In this document: positions 44,591 through 50,909 of the stretch, in pieces | How the letters are laid out: every line of letters starts with the position of its first letter | Position numbering within the stretch: position 1 is the stretch's first letter | Assembly: GCF_000224085.1 (NCBI RefSeq) | Contig: NC_015945.1 | Location: 2,305,501 to 2,369,500 of the forward strand | Source: Allomuricauda ruestringensis DSM 13258 | GTDB taxonomy: Bacteria > Bacteroidota > Bacteroidia > Flavobacteriales > Flavobacteriaceae | Direction: 5' to 3' | DNA length: 64,000 nucleotides | Position numbers and translations under genes: made by a program | The notes under the pieces: model-generated | Databases searched by the model: none | What the model was told of the DNA's origin: nothing | Seen by the model: only the letters and a program-made list of their open reading frames with translations

Positions 44591-44610
44591 ATTTCCGCCT
44601 TCGCGGAAAT
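44591..44610. repeat. 20-bp hairpin upstream of the GIY-YIG gene
   Basis: ATTTCCGCCTTCGCGGAAAT: 8-bp stem, CTTC loop. It differs from the hairpin on the other side of the GIY-YIG gene mainly in the last stem pair and the loop. Confidence 0.7.
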
Positions 44611-44636
44611 TATAACTAAAGCCGTAAAAAAGAAAA

Positions 44637-44659
44637 AGGCCTGTCGTGATGACAAGCCT
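44637..44659 (-). terminator. trp operon attenuator terminator
   Basis: On the minus strand AGGCTTGTC, loop ATCAC, GACAGGCCT form a 9-bp stem (one G-U pair), followed by TTTTTCTTTTTT. It is 27 bases after the leader peptide stop and before the GIY-YIG gene and trpE. The sequence TCACGAC (44643-44649, in the loop and right arm) can instead pair with GTCGTGA of the leader (44687-44693), which would prevent the hairpin: a classic antiterminator. Confidence 0.85.
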
Positions 44660-44686
44660 CTTATATGATAATAATGGGGACTTAGC

Positions 44687-44743
44687 TCACGACGTTCGAC
44701 GTAAGTTTATCCACCACCAGTTATTTGCTATTCTGTTAATCAT
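44687..44743 (-). CDS. trpL: trp leader peptide with three consecutive Trp codons
   Basis: The 18-residue peptide MINRIANNWWWINLRRTS ends at a TGA (44687-44689). The tandem TGG codons (44711-44719) are a direct tryptophan sensor. If charged tRNA-Trp is scarce, a ribosome stalled there covers CUUACGU, the left arm of a small hairpin, so that GTCGTGA (overlapping the stop) is free to pair with TCACGAC in the terminator. If Trp is plentiful, the ribosome reaches the stop and masks GTCGTGA, and the terminator forms. This is a sequence-based prediction; the gene was too short for ORF prediction. Confidence 0.82.
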   Translation of the reverse strand: MINRIANNWWWINLRRTS

Positions 44744-44748
44744 TGCAT

Positions 44749-44779
44749 CAAATATAGGGATGAAATTTTAACGGCACAA
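44749..44779 (-). promoter_or_regulatory. trp operon promoter (TTG-N20-TATATTTG)
   Basis: On the minus strand TTG at 44779-44777 and TATATTTG at 44756-44749 are separated by 20 bases, the Bacteroidota -33/-7 pattern. The -7 box ends only 5 bases before the trpL ATG, so the transcript should begin at or very near the ATG. This makes a leaderless or nearly leaderless trpL mRNA. Confidence 0.75.
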
Positions 44780-44798
44780 CATTGTTTTGTTTAAAATT

Positions 44799-44835
44799 AA
44801 AAATCGCGTCCGAGAATTTATCGGACGCGATTTTT
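44799..44835. terminator. intrinsic terminator of the yceI unit
   Basis: AAAAATCGCGTCCGA (44799-44813) and TCGGACGCGATTTTT (44821-44835) form a perfect 15-bp stem with a 7-base loop, 22 bases after the YceI stop. It isolates the trp promoter from the upstream marR operon. Confidence 0.9.
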
Positions 44836-44856
44836 TACACACTAAACAGGTGTTGA

Positions 44857-45429
44857 TTACATCTGTAGATCAACTACCAAATCAAATTCGTCATAGATCA
44901 ATTTATCCTTGGCCGTTCCAATGATTCCTGATCCGTATTTTACATCGTATTTAGTCCTGTCAACCTTCAAAGTCGCAGTTGCTTTGTCTCCATAAACAGA
45001 AACGTCGAAAGTGATAGGCTCAGTTGTGCCCTTAATAGTGAGGTCACCTTGTACTTCGTAAGAATTTTTCCCAGTGGATTTGACCTTAGTGAAAGTCAAT
45101 GAAGCAGTGGGATGATCGGCAGTTCCAAAAAAGTCATCAGACTTAAGATGTCCGTCCAATTTGTCTTTGTACTCACCTTCCAAATCTTGGGTGTTGATAC
45201 TTGACATATCCACTACAAAGTTACCGCCAACCAATTTCTCACCATCAAATTCCAAGGCACCAGACTCTAGGCTGATAGTTCCATTGTGGGAACCACCTAC
45301 TTTATAACCTTTCCAGGTTACGGTACTCTCGGTAGTCTTCACTTCTTTGGTTTCTTTTTCGATTGGGTTTGCGATGGCAGAAGCACTAAATAGGGTAACC
45401 AATGTTAAACTTAAAATTGTCTTTTTCAT
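44857..45429 (-). CDS. YceI family periplasmic protein
   Basis: A 190-residue protein with a signal peptide (MKKTILSLTLVTLFSASAIA) and the YceI lipocalin-like barrel: TVTWKGYKVGGSHNGTI, DMSSINTQDLEGEY, HLKSDDFFGTADHPTA and GDLTIKGTTEPI. YceI proteins bind isoprenoid or fatty-acid-like ligands. It ends the marR-nitroreductase-yceI unit, 42 bases after the nitroreductase. The ligand is unknown. Confidence 0.92.
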   Translation of the reverse strand: MKKTILSLTLVTLFSASAIANPIEKETKEVKTTESTVTWKGYKVGGSHNGTISLESGALEFDGEKLVGGNFVVDMSSINTQDLEGEYKDKLDGHLKSDDFFGTADHPTASLTFTKVKSTGKNSYEVQGDLTIKGTTEPITFDVSVYGDKATATLKVDRTKYDVKYGSGIIGTAKDKLIYDEFDLVVDLQM

Positions 45430-45471
45430 GATTGTGTTAAATTTCTGTTTTTAATTGTAAAGGGTTAAAAT

Positions 45472-46104
45472 TTATATAAGCGTAAATAATTCTTCTTTTG
45501 ATTTTCTCACTTTGGGCAAATGTTGGGTCTCATCTTCTTCGGAACGATAACCCACGGCCAAAACAACTGCTGCGTTGAGGTTTTTACCCTCTAGTCCTAA
45601 AATCTCATTGTATTTGTCAGATTCAAAGCCTTCCATAGGGCAGGTGTCTATTTTAAGTTCTGCCGCGGCCTGCATCAAATTGCCGAAAGCAATATATGCC
45701 TGTCTAGCGGTCCAATTACTTTTGGTCTCTGTTGGCAGATCTATCAATTTGGATTTCATAAAGTCGGAATATCCTTTTAGTCCTTCTTCGGGGATATTTC
45801 TGGTTTCACTCACATTGGCCAAAAAATCGTCGACCAATTCCTCCCCGAATTCAGTGGCATTTGCAAATACGATAACGTGAGATGCATCTGTAATTTGTGA
45901 TTGATTCCACGAAGCAGGTTTCAATTGTTCCTTTACTTTTTGGTCAGATATGACAAGAACGTGATAGGGTTGCAGTCCATAAGAGGAAGCACTTAAGCGT
46001 GTAGCTTCCAAAAGAGTTTCCAAATCTTCGTCCGATACCTTTTTTGTGGCATCGAATTTTTTGGTGGCGTAGCGCCATGTTCTATGTTCTAAAATGTTGC
46101 TCAT
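45472..46104 (-). CDS. NAD(P)H-dependent nitroreductase family flavoprotein
   Basis: The 210-residue protein fits the FMN-dependent nitroreductase family: RYATKKFDATKKVSDEDL, LRLSASSYGLQPYHVLV and ATCPMEG-like IDTCPMEGFES with the NIxG-like KNLNAAVVLAVGYRSEED. Such enzymes reduce quinones, nitro-compounds or similar electrophiles. It follows the MarR gene by only 5 bases, so it is probably induced by the regulator's ligand. YceI follows. Confidence 0.9.
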   Translation of the reverse strand: MSNILEHRTWRYATKKFDATKKVSDEDLETLLEATRLSASSYGLQPYHVLVISDQKVKEQLKPASWNQSQITDASHVIVFANATEFGEELVDDFLANVSETRNIPEEGLKGYSDFMKSKLIDLPTETKSNWTARQAYIAFGNLMQAAAELKIDTCPMEGFESDKYNEILGLEGKNLNAAVVLAVGYRSEEDETQHLPKVRKSKEELFTLI

Positions 46105-46109
46105 TATGT

Positions 46110-46556
46110 CTAAAATTTATTTAATAGATGGTTTAACTGTTCCAATTCTTTTTTGTTGAAGTTTTTTAAGATAATGCTATGTGCTTTTTCCAGAGCTTCG
46201 TCCATTTGAGAAAGTGCCTTCAATCCTGAGTCTGTAATATAAATTTCTACCTTGCGCCTGTTAGATGGACACACACAACGGTTCACATAACCCTTAGTGA
46301 TTAGTTTGTCCACCAAACGGGTGGTATTGCTCATTTTGGTCACCATCCTTTCGTTGATGGTAGACAGGTTTGCCGGATTGCCTTGTTGACCTCTTAAAAT
46401 CCGTAAAACGTTAAATTGTTGCATGGAAACTTCAAAAGGTTTCAAAGTTCCCGTCATAACCTCATTGATCTTGTTTTGAACCAACGACATGTGGATAATC
46501 GTCCTAGGTTCCAAGGGAATCTTTTTTGAGGTTTTTATAATTTCTTCAACATTCAT
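46110..46556 (-). CDS. MarR-family transcriptional regulator
   Basis: From the ATG at 46556 the 148-residue protein has the MarR winged helix: LRGQQGNPANLSTINERM, TKMSNTTRLVDKLITKGYVNR (recognition helix) and RKVEIYITDSGLKAL (wing). The frame is open 40 codons upstream but that part is low complexity. A perfect palindrome over its promoter suggests autoregulation; the adjacent nitroreductase and yceI are the likely targets. Divergent from a thioredoxin-like gene. Confidence 0.9.
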   Translation of the reverse strand: MNVEEIIKTSKKIPLEPRTIIHMSLVQNKINEVMTGTLKPFEVSMQQFNVLRILRGQQGNPANLSTINERMVTKMSNTTRLVDKLITKGYVNRCVCPSNRRKVEIYITDSGLKALSQMDEALEKAHSIILKNFNKKELEQLNHLLNKF

Positions 46557-46567
46557 GTACAAACAAT

Positions 46568-46586
46568 ATTTGTATATACAAATGTA
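46568..46586 (-). promoter_or_regulatory. marR promoter with palindromic operator
   Basis: ATTTGTATATACAAAT (46568-46583) is a perfect 16-base palindrome, the usual size of MarR half-sites. The minus-strand -7 box TACATTTG (46586-46579) overlaps it, so a bound MarR dimer would block RNA polymerase. The ATG is 12 bases downstream of the palindrome. A partial second copy (ACAAACAATATTTGT) is adjacent. Confidence 0.72.
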
Positions 46587-46690
46587 TGTCGATTTTTTGT
46601 GCCCATCCAAATATTCGACCGATAAATTTTTGTTAAAGAATGGAAAAAAGAACTTACAGTACGTATTTTTAAGCATGTAAAATTCACATA

Positions 46691-47245
46691 ATGAACAAGT
46701 TATTTGCTTTAGGGTTGATGGTTTTTATTTTTTTTGGATGTGCCGAAAAGAAAAAGGAAGATAAAGAAGTAGCAGAAACAGCTGATACAGCAACTGTTAC
46801 GCAGGAAGATAATACGACCGCAGCTGTAAAGTTCCCCGTTTATGACTTTGAAGGGCTAGAACCTTTGTTGCACAAGGAGGACGACAAAACCTACATAATT
46901 AATTTTTGGGCTACATGGTGCAAACCCTGTATTAAGGAAATGCCCTATTTTGAAAGGGTGCATGCTGAGCAAAAGGACAATAATGTAGAAGTGATTTTGG
47001 TAAGTTTGGATATGCCCAATATGTGGAAGACCCGTTTGGAACCTTATGTGGAAAACAAGGGAATCCAATCCGAAGTGATTATCTTGGACGACCCCAAGCA
47101 AAATGATTGGATACCTAAAGTTTCCGAAGGGTGGGGCGGGGCTATTCCCGCTACCTTAATATATAATAAGGATAAGCGAACTTTTTACGAGCGTGGTTTC
47201 ACGTACGAAGAACTGAACGAAGAGTTGAATACATTCATAAACTAA
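46691..47245 (+). CDS. thioredoxin-like (TlpA/ResA) lipoprotein
   Basis: A 184-residue protein with a lipoprotein signal (MNKLFALGLMVFIFFGC, lipobox FFGC) and a charged, Thr/Ala-rich linker (about 20-50). The thioredoxin domain follows with the redox site WATWCKPC and KEMPYFERV. It should reduce disulfides in the periplasm, for example in cytochrome maturation. Six bases precede the next gene, another thioredoxin-fold protein, so the two are coupled. Confidence 0.9.
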   Translation: MNKLFALGLMVFIFFGCAEKKKEDKEVAETADTATVTQEDNTTAAVKFPVYDFEGLEPLLHKEDDKTYIINFWATWCKPCIKEMPYFERVHAEQKDNNVEVILVSLDMPNMWKTRLEPYVENKGIQSEVIILDDPKQNDWIPKVSEGWGGAIPATLIYNKDKRTFYERGFTYEELNEELNTFIN

Positions 47246-47251
47246 TCGATT

Positions 47252-47884
47252 ATGAAAAAAACAAAGATTTTAGGATGGTCGGCACTGGCGTTGATTTTTG
47301 TGGCAGCCTTTGCCATGGGATTCAAGGCTGCGACCGAACATAATTTTGATGCTGGTTATGAAGTTGGTGATATGGCCGCCGATTTCTCATTGAAAAACGT
47401 GGACGGAACCATGGTGTCCTTGTCAGATTTTGATAGTGCCAAAGGCTTTTTGGTCATCTTTACCTGTAATACCTGCCCTTATGCACAAGCTTATGAGGAC
47501 AGGATAATTGCACTGGATGCCAAGTACAAGCCCCAAGGTGTGCCCGTAATTGCCATCAACCCGAACAACCCAAGTGCCAAACCGGGCGACAGTTTTGCAA
47601 AAATGAAAGAGCGCGCAGCCGAAAAAGGCTTCACTTTTCCATACTTGTTCGATGAAGGGCAAAAGATATATCCCCAATACGGAGCAACTCGAACCCCACA
47701 TGTTTTTTTGTTGGAAAAAAAAGATTCAGGAAATATGGTAAAATATATTGGAGCCATTGATGATAATTACCAAGATGCCTCACAAGTAGATGAAAAATTT
47801 GTTGAAAATGCTGTGGATGCCATGTTGGCAGGTAATGAAATCAATCCTAAAACAACAAAAGCCATTGGATGCGGTATAAGATAA
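47252..47884 (+). CDS. thioredoxin-fold (AhpC/TSA-like) exported protein
   Basis: A 210-residue protein with an N-terminal signal/anchor (about 6-26, KILGWSALALIFVAAFAMGF) and a peroxiredoxin-like thioredoxin fold (about 45-190). The active site is IFTCNTCPYAQ (CxxC), and QYGATRTPHVFLLE carries the cis-proline (TP). The related family is found beside TlpA proteins in Bacteroidota. It probably works with the upstream lipoprotein in envelope redox balance; its substrate is not known. Confidence 0.85.
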   Translation: MKKTKILGWSALALIFVAAFAMGFKAATEHNFDAGYEVGDMAADFSLKNVDGTMVSLSDFDSAKGFLVIFTCNTCPYAQAYEDRIIALDAKYKPQGVPVIAINPNNPSAKPGDSFAKMKERAAEKGFTFPYLFDEGQKIYPQYGATRTPHVFLLEKKDSGNMVKYIGAIDDNYQDASQVDEKFVENAVDAMLAGNEINPKTTKAIGCGIR

Positions 47885-47909
47885 GCCGCGATAAAAATAA
47901 AACAACCAG

Positions 47910-47934
47910 AAATCCGAAGTAATGCTTCGGATTT
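47910..47934 (+). terminator. intrinsic terminator after the thioredoxin pair
   Basis: AAATCCGAAG and CTTCGGATTT form a 10-bp stem with a TAATG loop, followed by TTATTTTTG. It lies 26 bases after the stop. Confidence 0.85.
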
Positions 47935-47964
47935 TTATTTTTGTACCAATTTAAATTGAAAAAA

Positions 47965-48276
47965 ATGTCAGATTTATCACAAGAAGAATGGGCGGAGCAA
48001 CTGGAAAATGATGATAACGCCTTTATTTTGGATGTACGTACCCCCGAAGAAGTGGAAGAAGGATACATTCCCGGAGCAACGAACATCGATATTTATTTGG
48101 GCCAAGAATTTTTGGACGAAGTAGAAAAACTGGACAAGTCCAAAAACTTTTATGTCTACTGCCGATCCGGAAACCGTAGCGGGCAAGCCTGCGCCATAAT
48201 GAACAGTATCGGGATTGAAAATGCATATAACTTGGAAGGTGGCTTTATGGAGTGGGAAGGCGAAGTAGTAGAGTAA
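47965..48276 (+). CDS. rhodanese-like domain protein
   Basis: From the ATG at 47965 the 103-residue protein is a single rhodanese domain: FILDVRTPEEVEEGYIPGAT and the active-site loop VYCRSGNRSGQAC with the sulfur-carrying Cys. It should move persulfide sulfur or serve as a scaffold in the cytosol. It has no signal peptide. DUF2851 follows after 21 bases. Confidence 0.92.
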   Translation: MSDLSQEEWAEQLENDDNAFILDVRTPEEVEEGYIPGATNIDIYLGQEFLDEVEKLDKSKNFYVYCRSGNRSGQACAIMNSIGIENAYNLEGGFMEWEGEVVE

Positions 48277-48297
48277 CCCTCCATTTATCCCAAATCA

Positions 48298-49578
48298 ATG
48301 CGAGAAGACCTACTATATTTTATTTGGAAGCACAACAAGCTTCCAGCAAAACAGCTATGTACCGGTAACGGCGAAGCCATCGCAATCAAGGCAACGGGGA
48401 TCCAAAACAGGTTTGCAGGCCCCGATTTTTTCAATGCCAAGGTTGAAATCGGTGGACAGCTTTGGGCCGGTAATGTGGAGATGCACTTGAAATCTTCCGA
48501 TTGGTATATGCATCATCATGAAACAGATGAAAACTACGACAATGTCATTCTCCATGTAGTTTGGGAGGATGACATTGCTGTTTTTAGGAAAGATGGTTCC
48601 CAAATTCCCACCTTAGAAGTGCAACAATATGTTTCCGACCAACTTTTGAGTGGCTACCAAAACCTACTGGAAAATTCACGAAAGAGTTTCATTAACTGCG
48701 AAAAGGATTTAGAAGATCTTGATTCCTTTTTGGTGGAAAATTGGTTGCATCGATTGTACATTGAACGGTTGGAGCATAAGTCCAAATTGATACTGAAACT
48801 GTTGGAAGCGTCCAAGAATGATTGGGAGGCTGTACTTTTTATGCTCTTGTCCAAGAACTTTGGTTCTAAAGTGAATGGGGCATATTTTTTGGAACAGGCC
48901 CAGCAATTGGATTTTTCCATAGTAAGGAAAACAACTAACGAACCATTGCAATTGGAAGCCTTGCTTTTTGGTCACTTTGGACTTTTAAATGTTGATGATT
49001 GTTCGGATGCATACTTCCTCCAGCTCAAAAACGAATACCAATATTTGGTTCGTAAATTCGGTTTGATGGAGAATCGATCAAAACCAGAGTTTTTTGGATT
49101 GAGGCCCTTAAATTTCCCGACCATTCGGGTTTCGCAATTGGTAAACCTGTATGCTGGCGGCCACAATATCTTTTCAACATTGATGGATTTGAACAAATTG
49201 GAAGGTATTTATCAAGCCCTTGACGTTTTTGCTGGACCATATTGGGAAAACCACTACACCTTTGGCAAGATATCCAAAAAGAGAACCAAAAAATTATCCA
49301 AAAAGTTTATCGACCTGGTCATCATCAATACCATTTTGCCGCTTAAATTTTGCTATGCAAAGTATGTAGGTAAGGAGTGGAACGAAGAATTGATTGCATT
49401 GGTATCGCAATTGGGCAAGGAAGATAATTCCATCATTAAGAACTTTGATAAAATAGGTTCAAAAACACAAAATGCTCTGGAAAGTCAAGCAAAGTTGGAG
49501 CTCTACAATAATTACTGCTCTAAAAATAAATGCATGCAATGCGCCATTGGTACACAATTATTGAATAGAAATACATAA
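48298..49578 (+). CDS. DUF2851 family protein
   Basis: A 426-residue soluble protein that matches DUF2851 in its start REDLLYFIWKHNKL, RFAGPDFFNAKVEIGGQLWA, NVEMHLKSSDWYMHHHE and ILHVVWEDD, and it ends with a Cys-rich segment (NYCSKNKCMQCAIG) that could bind a metal. The N-terminal histidines and Asp/Glu (GNVEMHLKS, NVILHVVWEDD) have the look of a nuclease-like metal site, but this is inference. It is present in most Bacteroidota; the function is unknown. Followed after 8 bases by pspC. Confidence 0.8.
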   Translation: MREDLLYFIWKHNKLPAKQLCTGNGEAIAIKATGIQNRFAGPDFFNAKVEIGGQLWAGNVEMHLKSSDWYMHHHETDENYDNVILHVVWEDDIAVFRKDGSQIPTLEVQQYVSDQLLSGYQNLLENSRKSFINCEKDLEDLDSFLVENWLHRLYIERLEHKSKLILKLLEASKNDWEAVLFMLLSKNFGSKVNGAYFLEQAQQLDFSIVRKTTNEPLQLEALLFGHFGLLNVDDCSDAYFLQLKNEYQYLVRKFGLMENRSKPEFFGLRPLNFPTIRVSQLVNLYAGGHNIFSTLMDLNKLEGIYQALDVFAGPYWENHYTFGKISKKRTKKLSKKFIDLVIINTILPLKFCYAKYVGKEWNEELIALVSQLGKEDNSIIKNFDKIGSKTQNALESQAKLELYNNYCSKNKCMQCAIGTQLLNRNT

Positions 49579-49586
49579 TTTTAACC

Positions 49587-49814
49587 ATGTCTTTGTTCTA
49601 CAATACCCTTTACTATTTTCAAAAAAGAGGCTTTGAGGTCTGTCGTCGCATAGCGGAACGACTTGGCATTCGGGCCCGTGTGGTGCGCACAAGCTTTATC
49701 TATTTAACCTTTGTTACCCTGGGTTTTGGTTTTGCCCTGTACCTTTTTATTGCATTCTGGCTTCGGATCAAGGACCTGATCTATACAAAAAGAACCTCTG
49801 TATTTGACCTCTGA
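49587..49814 (+). CDS. PspC-domain membrane protein
   Basis: A 75-residue protein: an N-terminal part (FYNTLYYFQKRGFEVCRRIA), RLGIRARVVRTSFIYLTFV of the PspC domain and one long hydrophobic segment (about 38-62). Its role in stress response or envelope stability is unknown here, as no pspA or histidine kinase is adjacent. It is 2 bases upstream of the potassium channel gene. Confidence 0.85.
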   Translation: MSLFYNTLYYFQKRGFEVCRRIAERLGIRARVVRTSFIYLTFVTLGFGFALYLFIAFWLRIKDLIYTKRTSVFDL

Positions 49815-49816
49815 TC

Positions 49817-50824
49817 ATGATTAGATTGATACGCTCCAAAATAGTATTGGCACTTTCCTTAATGGTCGTGGTGCTTTTGTTTGGGGTATTCGGTTATAAA
49901 ATGCTGTCCGATTTTACATGGATAGAGGCCATTTACATGACCATTATTACGGTAACTACCGTGGGATTTTCGGAGGTGAGGCCGTTGGATGCCAATGCAA
50001 AGATTTTTACCGTATTTTTAATCGTCACCAGTATTTTTATATTCGGTTTTGCAATTTCTGTGGTTTCGGAATATATCTTGGGAAGAAATTCGCTGGAACT
50101 ACTAAAAAAGAGAAAAGTGAAGAAACAAGTAGATAGTCTTTCAAGCCATGTTGTGGTTTGCGGTTTTGGTAGAAACGGCATGCAGGCCGCTGAAAAATTG
50201 ATAGCTTACAAAAAGCCTTTTGTTGTTATTGAAAAAGATAAGGAGATTATTGAAAGGCACGAAGATGATGTGTTGTTTGTGGAGGGCGATGCCAATGAGG
50301 ATGAGGTGCTACTGCAAGCCGGAATCGATCGTGCACAATATTTGATCACTGCCGTGCCCGACGATGCGGCCAACCTCTTTATAGTGCTGTCCGCAAGGCA
50401 ACTCAACAAGAATCTGTTTATAATAAGTAGGGCGTCGCAAATCACTTCTATAAAAAAATTGGAATTTGCCGGGGCTAACAAAGTAATTATGCCCGATAAA
50501 ATTGGTGGGGACCACATGGCTTCTTTAGTGGTAATGCCCGACTTGATCACGTTTTTAGATCAACTCTCCATAGAAGGCGAACATACAACCAACTTGGAAG
50601 AAGTGAGCATTGAGGATTTTACCAATCAAATGGATTGCCATTCGCTACGGGATTTGGATTTACGAAGAAAAACTGGCTGCACAATTATAGGTTACATAGA
50701 CCCGAACGGAAAATATATCATCAATCCAGAGGCAGATATGACATTACAGCCAAAAAGTAAGGTGATTGTTCTGGGAAGACCGGAGCAAATACGAAAATTA
50801 AATCAAATGTTTCAGATAGGTTAG
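49817..50824 (+). CDS. two-helix potassium channel with RCK (TrkA-N) domain
   Basis: The 335-residue protein has TM1 (about 9-27), pore helix and filter (TVTTVGFSEVRPL, about 44-56), TM2 (about 62-88), an RCK N-terminal NAD-binding domain (HVVVCGFGRNGMQAAEKL, about 110-230) and a TrkA-C domain. Architecture is MthK/Kch-like, in the inner membrane. The filter reads TVGFSE instead of TVGYGD: Phe replaces Tyr, and the Gly-Asp pair is Ser-Glu, so selectivity may differ. The gene is 2 bases downstream of pspC. Confidence 0.9.
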   Translation: MIRLIRSKIVLALSLMVVVLLFGVFGYKMLSDFTWIEAIYMTIITVTTVGFSEVRPLDANAKIFTVFLIVTSIFIFGFAISVVSEYILGRNSLELLKKRKVKKQVDSLSSHVVVCGFGRNGMQAAEKLIAYKKPFVVIEKDKEIIERHEDDVLFVEGDANEDEVLLQAGIDRAQYLITAVPDDAANLFIVLSARQLNKNLFIISRASQITSIKKLEFAGANKVIMPDKIGGDHMASLVVMPDLITFLDQLSIEGEHTTNLEEVSIEDFTNQMDCHSLRDLDLRRKTGCTIIGYIDPNGKYIINPEADMTLQPKSKVIVLGRPEQIRKLNQMFQIG

Positions 50825-50909
50825 TTAAAAAAACATAAAATTTGATAGCGTTGAATTTTTTTTAGATATTGCTGCCTTTACCATACCAAAAACTAACTAA
50901 TTTCAATAT

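Noticed and set aside
44452..44655. A 67-residue ORF through the trp attenuator terminator and the GIY-YIG start
   Set aside because: It lies in another frame over the GIY-YIG gene and the poly-T terminator (its FFFF comes from the T-run) and is not protein-like.
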